A stretch of DNA of 64,000 nucleotides from Candidatus Parcubacteria bacterium. Lineage in GTDB: Bacteria; Patescibacteriota; Minisyncoccia; Minisyncoccales; JAGLUP01. Below, piece after piece: positions 6,612-14,684 of the stretch; position 1 is the stretch's first letter, and every line of letters starts with the position of its first letter. The stretch spans positions 1 to 64,000 of the forward strand of contig JAGLUP010000004.1 of the NCBI GenBank assembly GCA_023134715.1. Direction: 5' to 3'. Both the position numbers and the translations under genes were made by a program. A model generated the notes under the pieces. That model was not told the DNA's origin. It ran no database searches and saw only the letters and a list, made by a program, of their open reading frames with translations.

Positions 6612-8198
6612 CTAAAAAGAAATTTCAAGGGCAGTGGCTACACTAGCTAAAAATTGTTTGATTGTTTCAAAAAATGTTTGCGGTTCCTCAAAAAAAGGAG
6701 CTGCTTCTTCTGACTGTGGTTCTTGCATAGGCGCAAATTCTTTTTGAGGCATCATCATACCTTGTTCTGGAGGTGTCATTTCTATATATCCTTCTGGAGG
6801 TGTCATTTCTATATATCCTTCTGGAGGTGTCATTTCTATATATCCTTCTGGAGGCGTCATCATTTGTTTCATTTTCTCTGCGTCTTCCGAACTCATCATG
6901 CCTTCTTTGACAGAAAAATTAAAACATTCTTCCATATGTTCAGGATTATCGCAATACGCTTTGCATTCTTCCGGCGTCTGACAACCGCCCGGACCGCCTG
7001 GACCCTCTGGTCCAATTTTTTTAACCATTTCAACTTCTTCCGGCTTTACTAATCCCATTTTCTGACCAAATTCCATACATTCCTGCATATGTTCCGGGTC
7101 TTGACAATAAGCATCACATTCTTCCGGCGTCTGACAACCGCCCGGACCGCCCGGACCGCCAGGCCCAAATTGTTCTCCTATTTTTTTTGTCTCTTCTGCT
7201 TCTTCAGAACTCATAAACCCGGCTTTAACAGCAAATTCCATACATTCCTGCATATTATCAGGATTATTACAATATGCTTCGCATTCCTCTTTTCCCTGAC
7301 ATCCGCCAGGACCGCCAAAAATTCCTGCTTTCGCCATCTTCCTTACTTGTTCTGCTTCTTCAGAGCTCATAAACCCGGCCGCCTCGCCAAAATTAACACA
7401 CTCTTCCATATGCTCTGGCTGGGAACAATAGATGTCGCATTCTTGTTTGTTTCCACACATCGGCGGTTTAATGCCTTTTTCCAATGCCTGAAGCATCATT
7501 CTTGCCTCTTTTTCTTCCTCTGCCGGCATAAGTCCATACTTAAGACCAAACTCTATACACTCTTTCATATGGTCTGGGTTATTACAATAAGCATCGCATT
7601 CCTCTTTTCCCTGACATCCGCCTGGTCCTTTCCCTCCGGTCTTACGAATCATTCCTGCTTCTTCAGAGCTCATAAACCCGGCCGCCTCGCCAAAAGTAAT
7701 ACATTCTTCAAGATGTTCTATCTGAGAGCAATAAATATCACACTCTTGTTTTCCGCGGCAAGGAGGTGGTTTTACTCCTTTTTTAATCGCTATTAGAGCT
7801 TGTTCTGCTTGGGCAAGTTCTTCCGGGGGAATCAAGTTATGCTCTTTGCCAAAAATAATACACTCTTCCATATGCTCCGGCTCATCACAATATATCTCGC
7901 ACTCTTCCTGACCTTGACAGCCGCCTGGGCCAGCCATTGTCTCGAGCATCTCGAGCATTTTCCTGTCTTTTTCTATTTCTTCCTGAGAAAGTAAATTATG
8001 GGCTTCAGCAAAATCAAGACAGGCCTTAGTATTTTCTTCTAAATCGCAATATGCCTCACATTCCTCCATACTGACGCAATTTCCTAATTCAGGAATAGGA
8101 AAATTAACATCAGATAGCAAATCCTCCTCAGCAAACGCAAAACCGCAAAAACCTAAAAAAATAAAAGTAAAAATAAAAACAAAATAAACCTTTTTCAT
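6612..8198 (-). CDS. Secreted Cys-rich repeat protein (eight 4-Cys repeats)
   Basis: The 528-residue product has a signal peptide (hydrophobic core to FAFA, then EE). Eight degenerate repeats of about 50 residues follow, each with a C-x5-C-x3-C-x8-C core (for example CQGKEECEAYCNNPDNMQEC), 32 cysteines in all. A typical repeat continues EEC-x-x-F and ends in a Ser/Glu-rich helix (FMSSEEAE). Near the C-terminus PPEGYIEMT is repeated in tandem. The regular cysteine spacing suggests disulfide or metal-binding modules outside the membrane. I know no function. The gene has its own terminator and precedes the DUF167 remnant. Confidence 0.8.
   Translation of the reverse strand: MKKVYFVFIFTFIFLGFCGFAFAEEDLLSDVNFPIPELGNCVSMEECEAYCDLEENTKACLDFAEAHNLLSQEEIEKDRKMLEMLETMAGPGGCQGQEECEIYCDEPEHMEECIIFGKEHNLIPPEELAQAEQALIAIKKGVKPPPCRGKQECDIYCSQIEHLEECITFGEAAGFMSSEEAGMIRKTGGKGPGGCQGKEECDAYCNNPDHMKECIEFGLKYGLMPAEEEKEARMMLQALEKGIKPPMCGNKQECDIYCSQPEHMEECVNFGEAAGFMSSEEAEQVRKMAKAGIFGGPGGCQGKEECEAYCNNPDNMQECMEFAVKAGFMSSEEAEETKKIGEQFGPGGPGGPGGCQTPEECDAYCQDPEHMQECMEFGQKMGLVKPEEVEMVKKIGPEGPGGPGGCQTPEECKAYCDNPEHMEECFNFSVKEGMMSSEDAEKMKQMMTPPEGYIEMTPPEGYIEMTPPEGYIEMTPPEQGMMMPQKEFAPMQEPQSEEAAPFFEEPQTFFETIKQFLASVATALEISF
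6766..6861. repeat. 27-nt coding tandem repeat
   Basis: About 3.5 near-perfect copies of a 27-nt unit encode PPEGYIEMT in the Cys-rich protein. Slippage would change the length by nine residues at a time without breaking the frame. Confidence 0.85.
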
Positions 8199-8207
8199 AT
8201 AGCTTTT

Positions 8208-8507
8208 TTATTTAAACGGATTCTTGTATCCTCCTTCAAACGGATTGGTCTTAACTCCTTCCAGCGGATTAGCAGAAGGAAGGTTCTCTACTGGATTGAC
8301 TTCAGCTCCAGCCGTGGTTTTGGAAATCATCTCTTGTTGTTCCGCCTCCACTGCTTTTTTGCCATCATCATATCCTTTGGTATAACCGCTATTATGACCA
8401 GTTTTATAGCCCTCCGTCTGACCGAAATAATAAGCGCCTGCTCCCGTAACTAAAGCAACTGTCATAGCAATGATAATTATTTTTAAATTTTCCATATCTT
8501 TTTTCAT
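8208..8507 (-). CDS. Small single-pass membrane protein, unknown
   Basis: A 99-residue protein with one N-terminal hydrophobic helix (IIIIAMTVALVTGAGAYYFG) is followed by a Gly/Tyr/Lys-rich stretch (EGYKTGHNSGYTKGYDDG) and an NPF-containing tail with NPLEG, NPFEG and NPFK. It sits 9 nt upstream of the Cys-rich secreted protein gene, so the two are probably co-transcribed. An internal start (MENLK) five codons in is also possible. No family is recognised. Confidence 0.7.
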   Translation of the reverse strand: MKKDMENLKIIIIAMTVALVTGAGAYYFGQTEGYKTGHNSGYTKGYDDGKKAVEAEQQEMISKTTAGAEVNPVENLPSANPLEGVKTNPFEGGYKNPFK

Positions 8508-8561
8508 TATTCAATTATACAATAGAAATTAATTCTTTTCTACGCTCCTGGGTGTGCATAA

Positions 8562-10562
8562 CTATAAATCTAATTCCTGAACTTTTTCCCAATCAATTTC
8601 ATTCAGTACGGTGATTTTATTCTCGCCGATAATATATAAATAATCATTAATGTAAATCGCTCTTCTGGCAGAAATCTGGCTTATTGCTTTTTTCAACTGT
8701 AGTTTGTCATTTTCATAGGAAAAAATATAACCTCCTTTACTGCCGGGCAGGAAAAATATATTATGCTTTTTATCCAGTAAAAAAGCGTGATGGGTATTTA
8801 AAATATCAGACCAGTATTCATTTAAAAGATATTTATCGCGCTCAATAGGTTTTTCCGCAAACTCCACATCAAATAAAGAAATCTTTATTTTTGAGCCCTC
8901 CTTGCCTATGCCCAAAATTTTGTCTTTAGACAGAGGATGCAAATAAGCGGAATAGCCAGGAATTTTTAATTCCCCTTTTAGTTCTGGATTTTTTGGGTCA
9001 GACAAATCTAAAACATAGAAAGGGTCAATCTGCCTATATGTAACAACATATCCTTTGTCTTGAATAAATCTAACCGAGTAAATTCTTTCAGTTAAACCCA
9101 TATCTTTCACAGCTCCCTGAATTTTCAAATTTTTATCCAAAACATAAACATCATTAGCGCTCTCTCCCCTGCCCATGAACCAACTGTCTCCAATTGTAAT
9201 CGCAACTCTTAAATTGCCTTTGTATTCATCTAATGCAAACTGATTTAAAAGACGGCCAGGCACTTTTCCTGCGGCCTTAACCTTAAATCCTTCCAGTCCT
9301 ATTTTTATAATACCTGTTTTTTCCAACTCTCGCTTATGTTTTTTATAATAATCATTCATTCTGTTTTCCATTTCATTCTCTATTCTTAAACGCTCATCTC
9401 TGTCTAAAGAAGCCATATATTTTTCCAAAATTATTTGAAATTCAATAAGTTTTGCCTGCTGGCTAATATCATATTCCTCTAACTTATCAAGCTTGGCAAT
9501 AACATAACTCGGAAAAATATCTCGCGCTTCTTCTTTCAAAAAATCAGCAAAAAATTTAATCATACTTTCATAATAAGAATAAGTAGCGTATATTGAATTC
9601 TCTGACATATAAACAATTGAAGAGCCGGAAGACCCGACAAAAGAAATCTTTTTTTCTACTTTTCCGGATTTAGGGTTTAAAATTGTTGCGGTAAAAACAA
9701 CATCTATCGGTACTGGAGAAACTGGATGATAAATATCTACACATTTTATCTCAAGCTCTGCTCCGTTAACTGTCAAAGGTCTTATCGGACAAGGATGATA
9801 AATATTTATCCTGTCCTTGGTGACTAAATATATTTTATTTTTATAAAGCCGCGCGCTGACTAAATGACTATTATCCTCCAGCTCTATATCCCATTTCTTT
9901 TCAGGTGATTTTGAATCAGAAACATCATAACCATAAATATCCTGCCCAGAAAAAATAATCAAATTATTTCCATCTAAAAGTAAATTTCCTGTTTGAGCAA
10001 TGCTGGAATCTATATCTAAGTCAGACGGAGGAAACGCCTTTATTATTTTTGTTTCTCCCTTGACTGAAGGATGCGGCAGCGCTATCATTTCCCTCATTCC
10101 CCATCCATAATAACTTTTTGCTTGAGAAAAATAAATTTCTTTGCCGTCTGTTTTAACAATATCTGGCTCGTCAATTCCCGCAACCTGAACATTGGTATCG
10201 GAAACTCTTCCTATCACTGCCTCACCCGCTCCTTTCCTCAGCTCTCCGGTTTGCTCCAACATCGGAACCGACATATCACTGACAGAACGGACCGCTCCCA
10301 AGCTAAAACCATAACTTGAATCAAGCGCTCCTTCTACTAAATAATCTTTAAATTCCTGCTCTGAAGAAAATGTTTTAATGTCCTCTACCTTTTCAGAGGA
10401 AAGAGGAGCTTGAGATAATGGAATTTGAGGAAAATGAAGCGAAAGATTTTGAGCTAAATCTTCACAAACTAAAAAAATGCCGCAAACGGCAACGAAAAAA
10501 GCAGCTACAGCAACAGCTAATTTCCCGTCAACTTCTTTTTTTAAAAAATTTGTCATATTCAT
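8562..10562 (-). CDS. Membrane-anchored beta-propeller protein
   Basis: This 666-residue protein has an N-terminal membrane anchor (LAVAVAAFFVAVCGIFLV) and then a long region resembling the secreted C-terminal beta-propeller family (Beta_propel). Diagnostic pieces are VAGIDEPDIVKTDGKEIYF, DSWFMGRGESANDVYVLD, ERIYSVRFIQDKGYVVTYRQ and DPFYVLDLSDPKNPELKGELKIPGYSAYLHP. Members of this family are exported and their role is poorly known. A Lys/Glu-rich coiled insert lies around residues 335-410. A Family A repeat lies directly upstream of the start. Confidence 0.85.
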   Translation of the reverse strand: MNMTNFLKKEVDGKLAVAVAAFFVAVCGIFLVCEDLAQNLSLHFPQIPLSQAPLSSEKVEDIKTFSSEQEFKDYLVEGALDSSYGFSLGAVRSVSDMSVPMLEQTGELRKGAGEAVIGRVSDTNVQVAGIDEPDIVKTDGKEIYFSQAKSYYGWGMREMIALPHPSVKGETKIIKAFPPSDLDIDSSIAQTGNLLLDGNNLIIFSGQDIYGYDVSDSKSPEKKWDIELEDNSHLVSARLYKNKIYLVTKDRINIYHPCPIRPLTVNGAELEIKCVDIYHPVSPVPIDVVFTATILNPKSGKVEKKISFVGSSGSSIVYMSENSIYATYSYYESMIKFFADFLKEEARDIFPSYVIAKLDKLEEYDISQQAKLIEFQIILEKYMASLDRDERLRIENEMENRMNDYYKKHKRELEKTGIIKIGLEGFKVKAAGKVPGRLLNQFALDEYKGNLRVAITIGDSWFMGRGESANDVYVLDKNLKIQGAVKDMGLTERIYSVRFIQDKGYVVTYRQIDPFYVLDLSDPKNPELKGELKIPGYSAYLHPLSKDKILGIGKEGSKIKISLFDVEFAEKPIERDKYLLNEYWSDILNTHHAFLLDKKHNIFFLPGSKGGYIFSYENDKLQLKKAISQISARRAIYINDYLYIIGENKITVLNEIDWEKVQELDL

Positions 10563-10570
10563 ATATTATA

Positions 10571-10673
10571 GAAAACGCAGAAAACCAATTTTCTAAATCG
10601 TGGGGCCCCGCCTTGGCGGGGTAGGGCGCGGTTAGGGGGAAACGATTTAGGAAATTAGGTTTTCGGAGTTTTC
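10571..10673. repeat. Family A structured repeat, copy 1
   Basis: Outer arms of about 31 nt (GAAAACGCAGAAAACC... and its near reverse complement) enclose a conserved core, TCGTGGGGC ... GTAGGGCGCGGTTAGGGGG then AAACGATT. The apical hairpin is CCCCGCC-TT-GGCGGGG (10606-10621). The second copy (14571-14684) has the same core but a different apical hairpin. Confidence 0.85.
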
Positions 10674-10739
10674 GTAAGTTTAATTTGCTTTATTAAAGTA
10701 TACCAAACTTCAAAACGCAAAACAACAAGCTATTTAAAA

Positions 10740-10779
10740 TTATCCTATTTCATCCACGGCCGTGGATGAAATAGGATAA
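10740..10779. repeat. Perfect 40-nt palindrome
   Basis: Twenty bases from TTATCC to CCACGG are followed by their exact reverse complement. There is no loop, so the DNA could form a cruciform or the RNA a tight hairpin. It lies between the PRPP synthetase terminator and the Family A repeat. Confidence 0.85.
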
Positions 10780-10782
10780 AAT

Positions 10783-10806
10783 AAAAAAGCTTATCTTGAG
10801 ATAAGC
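10783..10806 (-). terminator. Terminator of the PRPP synthetase gene
   Basis: GCTTATCT-TG-AGATAAGC with a six-T tail on the minus strand, starting 3 nt after the stop codon. Confidence 0.8.
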
Positions 10807-10808
10807 CC

Positions 10809-11678
10809 TTATTTATAATCTCTTATTGCCCTTGCGACTAAGCCGGAAATATCTATGTTTGCCCTTGGGTTGTCTACCGTATTTGTCAAATAAAATCCGT
10901 CATATTTCTGAAAGACCTTTTCCGCCCCACTGGGAATAACACCATGTGTTGCCGCCGCCACAACTTTTTTCACGCCTGCCGACCTGCACTCATCGTAAAA
11001 ATCAACCAATGTATTCCCTGTGCCTATCATATCATCAACAACGCCCACTGTTTTATCTGAAACATTCTCTGTAATTTCTTTAATTTCTACATTATGTGAA
11101 TCTTTTCTTTTCTTCTCTGTGCCCTTTAGTCCTGTTCTTTTTTGCGATCCAATGTCAGGCGCTAAAAAAATAATCTCTGGATATTTTGCCAGCGCGCTAT
11201 TTTTCAATAAATCAACCGCAGAAACATTAACTATTGGGTAATTCTTAACCCATTCTCTATGAGAAAAATGCGCGTCAATAATATAAATTTTCTCAACATT
11301 ATAATAATTAACCAATTTCTCTATCAAATTTCGGGCAGTATTTGTTTCCCCTATTTTCCAAACATTATCTTGTCTTGCATAAGGAAAATAAGTAAAAAAT
11401 ACTTCTATCGGGCGAACTGAATCTCTTGAAATTATTTCTAAAAGTATTTCTAATTCTATCAGTCCTTTATCTGGGTTTGGCGCGCCAGAGTGCAAAACAA
11501 CTGTCCTTCCGTTTATTTCATTAATCTTTGAGAGTCTTGTGTAGACTTCGCCATCAGGAAAATACCTGCTTCCCTCTTTATTTTTGTCCGGAAATATAAT
11601 TTTTAAACCTCTTCCATCTTCCAACTTTTTGGCAATATGCTCTGCCGCCGTAGTCGGAATAATATTACATACATTCAT
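10809..11678 (-). CDS. prs: Ribose-phosphate pyrophosphokinase (PRPP synthetase)
   Basis: The enzyme makes 5-phosphoribosyl diphosphate from ribose 5-phosphate and ATP for nucleotide synthesis. The 289-residue chain has the two phosphoribosyltransferase-type halves. The evidence is YFPDGEVYTRL (about 39-49), FPYARQDNVW (98-107), IDAHFSHREW, and the PRPP loop VVDDMIGTGNTLV (213-225). It is shorter than the usual bacterial enzyme (about 310-320 residues), and the flexible-loop region is less conserved. A compact, divergent class is likely. It is a single-gene unit with its own terminator. Confidence 0.85.
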   Translation of the reverse strand: MNVCNIIPTTAAEHIAKKLEDGRGLKIIFPDKNKEGSRYFPDGEVYTRLSKINEINGRTVVLHSGAPNPDKGLIELEILLEIISRDSVRPIEVFFTYFPYARQDNVWKIGETNTARNLIEKLVNYYNVEKIYIIDAHFSHREWVKNYPIVNVSAVDLLKNSALAKYPEIIFLAPDIGSQKRTGLKGTEKKRKDSHNVEIKEITENVSDKTVGVVDDMIGTGNTLVDFYDECRSAGVKKVVAAATHGVIPSGAEKVFQKYDGFYLTNTVDNPRANIDISGLVARAIRDYK

Positions 11679-11773
11679 TTTATTTACACCTCTTTTATTT
11701 ATTAAAAAATCAATGAACTATACCAATATACTACCAAATCAATTTTAAAAATCAAGCGCAGCTCCGCGCAACA

Positions 11774-11799
11774 CAAAAAAGCCCTGAAAGGGCTTTTTG
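11774..11799. terminator. Bidirectional terminator downstream of the RRM gene
   Basis: AAAAAAGCCCT-GAA-AGGGCTTTTTG gives a strong GC stem with T-tracts on both strands, 28 nt past the RRM gene stop. Confidence 0.8.
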
Positions 11800-11826
11800 T
11801 TTGATTAACTCGAAAATCTTTTTTTC

Positions 11827-12123
11827 TTATCGATCATATCCTCCGCGAGGAGAAAATTCTTTAAAAGGTCTTTTCTGCATTGGCTTGGCTTTATCAACCA
11901 CAATAGCCCTTCCGTCTAACTCTTTTCCATTAAGCGTTTCTATCGCTTTTTGGACTTCGTCTTCTGAAGACATTTCCACAAAGCCAAATCCTTTTGATCT
12001 GCCAGACATCTTGTCTATAATAATGGTTGCAGAACTAACTGTCCCAGCTGCTGAAAAAAACTCTTTAAGAGAATCTTCAGTTGTGTCGTAAGAAAGACTT
12101 CCTACGTAAAGTTTATTTTCCAT
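11827..12123 (-). CDS. RRM-domain RNA-binding protein
   Basis: A single RNA recognition motif fills residues 3-80 of this 98-residue protein, with RNP2 LYVGSL (5-10) and RNP1 KGFGFVEM (44-51), followed by a short basic tail ending RGGYDR. Such proteins bind single-stranded RNA and in bacteria are linked to cold response or RNA handling. The start codon lies 7 nt from a Family C three-way-junction repeat whose closing stem would cover the AGGGT ribosome-binding sequence, suggesting translational control. Confidence 0.9.
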   Translation of the reverse strand: MENKLYVGSLSYDTTEDSLKEFFSAAGTVSSATIIIDKMSGRSKGFGFVEMSSEDEVQKAIETLNGKELDGRAIVVDKAKPMQKRPFKEFSPRGGYDR

Positions 12124-12130
12124 TTTATTT

Positions 12131-12192
12131 ACCCTGTGAAATTGTTCCGATTTATCGGAACACCTCCGACTTGTCGGAGGATTTCACGGGGT
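12131..12192 (-). promoter_or_regulatory. Family C structured leader element, copy 2
   Basis: The closing stem ACCCTGTGAAAT/ATTTCACGGGGT encloses two perfect hairpins (TGTTCCGATTTATCGGAACA at 12143-12162 and CCTCCGACTTGTCGGAGG at 12163-12180). On the minus strand it ends 7 nt before the RRM gene ATG, and the AGGG of its last strand is the only ribosome-binding-like sequence. A thermometer or protein-binding leader is an inference. Confidence 0.7.
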
Positions 12193-12325
12193 GAACTTAA
12201 AATTTACTAACGACCTACTCCTAACTTTCTTATTACTAAAACTTAGCCTAAGACTTAGAAAGCACAACATTTCTTGAAAGAAACGTATTTTTAATATACA
12301 CCAAAAACCTCAATTTGTCAAATCG

Positions 12326-13393
12326 TCAAGCGCCCGCCTTAATTTCAATAACATCGCCGTCTTGGACAATATAGCCCTTGCCAACAGTGTTAATCAGGCC
12401 TTTTTCCTTAGCTTTGACAAAGCCACAAACATTAATAAGTTCCTGTGAATTAATAACATCTGCCTTAATGAAACAATTTTCAAAATCGCTGTGAATCACG
12501 CCGCCCGCTTGAGGAGCTGTTGCTCCCCTCTTTAATGTCCAAGCGCGGGTCTCATCAGGCCCTGTAGTAAAAAATGTTATCAAATCAAGCAGTTCATAAG
12601 ATTCTTTTATTAAAACATCTAACCTTAAATCAATCGGCAAGCCGAGAGAAGCTCTTTCTTCCGGCTTAAATTCCATTGCCTCAAATTCAGCAAGCACATC
12701 AATAAAAACAAAACGCCAATTATTTTTTTCAAAAACCTGTAAAACATTTTCAGAAATATCTTTTTCCTCTCCGTTTAATAAATACAATCTTGGCTTTAGG
12801 GTTAAAAATTGATACTTATTTAAACATCTTTTTTCATCTTTATCCCAGTCCTGCTCGATTAAAAGACGCTCATCTCCTAAAAAACTCTCTGCTCTTTTTA
12901 GCGCTTCCAATTCTTTAATAATTTCCTTGTCTCCTGTTTTGGCGTCTTTTTCTAATGATTGAATTCTTTTTTCTACTGCGTCCAAATCCTTAACAATCAT
13001 TTCCATATCTAAAATTTCTTTATCTCTTAAAATATCAACACTTGATTGAGTATTAATAATTTTTTCATTCTCAAAACAACGCAAAACATAAATAATAGCG
13101 TTCACCTCTCTGATGTTTGCCAGAAATTTATTTCCCAAACCTTCACCCTTGCTCGCGCCCTTTACCAATCCGGCAATATCAACAAACTCCACTATCGTAT
13201 AAACTTTTTTAGCGGAATTAGTTAATTCAACAAGTTCATCCACTCTTTTATCGGGAACCGCGACAACCCCAACATTGGGGTCAATTGTGCAAAAAGGATA
13301 ATTAGAGCGTTCAACCTGTTTTTTAGTAATGGCTTCAAATAAAGTTGACTTTCCCACATTGGGCAAGCCAACAATTCCAATAGATAATGACAT
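12326..13393 (-). CDS. ychF: YchF/Ola1 family GTP/ATP-binding protein
   Basis: This universally conserved Obg-related P-loop NTPase acts in ribosome and stress biology. The G1 motif GLPNVGKST is at 9-17, and DIAGLVKGASKGEGLGNKFL follows around 70-90. The C-terminus is a TGS-type domain (ETRAWTLKRGATAPQAGGVIHSDFENCFIKADV). The length of 355 residues is normal. It is the last gene of the minus-strand operon beginning at 17388 and follows DUF134 by 1 nt. Confidence 0.95.
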   Translation of the reverse strand: MSLSIGIVGLPNVGKSTLFEAITKKQVERSNYPFCTIDPNVGVVAVPDKRVDELVELTNSAKKVYTIVEFVDIAGLVKGASKGEGLGNKFLANIREVNAIIYVLRCFENEKIINTQSSVDILRDKEILDMEMIVKDLDAVEKRIQSLEKDAKTGDKEIIKELEALKRAESFLGDERLLIEQDWDKDEKRCLNKYQFLTLKPRLYLLNGEEKDISENVLQVFEKNNWRFVFIDVLAEFEAMEFKPEERASLGLPIDLRLDVLIKESYELLDLITFFTTGPDETRAWTLKRGATAPQAGGVIHSDFENCFIKADVINSQELINVCGFVKAKEKGLINTVGKGYIVQDGDVIEIKAGA

Positions 13394-13394
13394 A

Positions 13395-13673
13395 TTATTT
13401 TTTTATAATTTTTATTGCTTTGCCTTGTATTAATGCCTCTGTTATTTTCTTGCGGGCGGAGATTAAAGTTCGCTGAAGAGTGCTTTGAGAAATTTTCATT
13501 TTCTTGGCAGCTTTAATTTGTTTTAAAGCTTTTAAATCACACAATCTAATCGCTTCTAATTCATCTACACTCAAATTCACCTCTTCTAATATGGAAAGCG
13601 GCACAGCTCTCGGCTTAAAATAAGTAATATTTGGGTTAAACAAAACCCTTCTTGGTTTTATTGGCCTTGGCAT
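13395..13673 (-). CDS. DUF134 family putative DNA-binding protein
   Basis: The 92-residue protein has the family opening (MPRPIKPRRV, then ITYFKPRAVPL) and a sigma-region-4-like helix-turn-helix (LSVDELEAIRLCDL, then MKISQSTLQRTLISARKKI). DUF134 genes are typically found beside NifX/NifB-type metal-cofactor proteins and ferredoxin-MinD ATPases, as here. It overlaps the upstream ATPase gene by 16 nt. It may regulate this operon, and a palindrome near the operon promoter (17412-17427) is a candidate site. Confidence 0.85.
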   Translation of the reverse strand: MPRPIKPRRVLFNPNITYFKPRAVPLSILEEVNLSVDELEAIRLCDLKALKQIKAAKKMKISQSTLQRTLISARKKITEALIQGKAIKIIKK

Positions 13674-14548
13674 ATTTTTAATTCATCGTAAATATCTTTA
13701 ATCTCATTCTTTGCTTTTAGATTTGTTTCCATAATTGGCGTTAAATTGGAAATGGCTTGGAAGATTTTTTTATCATAAGATATTTTGCCTAAAAATTTAC
13801 CTCGGGCCCATTTTTCCATTCTATTGCTAAATTTTGGATTTATATCCCATTTATTGACCACTACGCCATAAGGAATTTTAAAATGATTAACCACTTCTAA
13901 AACCCTTTTTAAATCAGCAAACCCTGAAGGAGTCGGCTCTGTGATTAAAATAGTAAAATCAGCGTCTTTTAATGCCGCGGTTACCGGACATCCTGTGCCA
14001 GGAGCTGAATCAATAATCATAATAATTTTTCCTTTGTCCGCCATAGCTTTAGCGGCGGCGGATGCTTCGCTTTTTATCTCGTCCACAACCTTGCCTGAAC
14101 CTGTTTCTCCTGGAAAAAGCTGGCCAGAAACCAAAGGAAAATTATACCTTGTCCTTTTAATCCTGATTTCTCCATTCTGAACCGGCTTTAATTTAATAGC
14201 TCCTTTCGGACAAATAACCTCGCAAGCGCCGCAACCCTCGCATAAAAACGGATTTAACGCAGGTTTACCCTGAGGCGTCAACCGAAGGGCGCTAAAGCGA
14301 CAATTCTCAACGCATAATCCGCAGCCATCACATTTTTTATAATCAATCTCTGGTTTTGCGGAAGTAATAACCGGAATAATTTTATCCCAGCTTTTTATTC
14401 CTCCCAACCAAAGAGCTAAATTTGGAGCGTCAGCATCGCAATCCACTGCCACTACTTTTCTTTCTTTAGCAAAAAGCATTGCCAGCGCTGAAGTCAACAT
14501 TGACTTTCCCACTCCCCCTTTTCCACTCGCAATTGTAATTTTTTTTAT
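13658..14548 (-). CDS. MinD-family ATPase with inserted ferredoxin domain (start codon unusual)
   Basis: This P-loop ATPase has a GKGGVGKS loop, two 4Fe-4S motifs (CDGCGLCVENC and CEGCGACEVICPKGA), and the DSAPGTGCP and EPTPSGFADL motifs typical of COG1149. The first canonical start in frame is a GTG inside the P-loop (14512), which would destroy it. The frame upstream reads KKITIASGKGGVGKS and is preceded exactly at the expected Met position by an ATA codon (14546-14548). No ATG, GTG or TTG occurs before the stop at the Family A repeat. A non-canonical start, or a damaged start, is therefore implied. It is paired with the homologue at 14683. Confidence 0.8.
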   Translation of the reverse strand: MKKITIASGKGGVGKSMLTSALAMLFAKERKVVAVDCDADAPNLALWLGGIKSWDKIIPVITSAKPEIDYKKCDGCGLCVENCRFSALRLTPQGKPALNPFLCEGCGACEVICPKGAIKLKPVQNGEIRIKRTRYNFPLVSGQLFPGETGSGKVVDEIKSEASAAAKAMADKGKIIMIIDSAPGTGCPVTAALKDADFTILITEPTPSGFADLKRVLEVVNHFKIPYGVVVNKWDINPKFSNRMEKWARGKFLGKISYDKKIFQAISNLTPIMETNLKAKNEIKDIYDELKICQGQ

Positions 14549-14570
14549 TTCTTTTTTGATGTATATTTAT

Positions 14571-14684
14571 AAAAACGAAGAAAACAAATTTTGAAATCGT
14601 GGGGCATCCCGATAGGTGAAAGCTATCGGGAGGTAGGGCGCGGTTAGGGGGAAACGATTTCAAAATTTAGTTTTCGTAGTTTTT
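14571..14684. repeat. Family A structured repeat, copy 2
   Basis: The core matches the copy at 10571 (GTGGGGC ... GTAGGGCGCGGTTAGGGGG, then AAACGATTT) with long A/T-rich pairing arms. The apical hairpin is instead CCCGATAG...CTATCGGG (14608-14630). It fills the space between the two MinD-like genes and touches the stop of the upstream one. Confidence 0.85.

Noticed and set aside
7089-7796. Long plus-strand ORF of 235 codons
   Set aside because: It is the antisense of the Cys-repeat protein gene. Its Phe/His/Arg composition simply mirrors the repeats.
14466-14663. Minus-strand ORF across the Family A repeat
   Set aside because: It reads through the repeat and the MinD start in the wrong frame and has no coding character.
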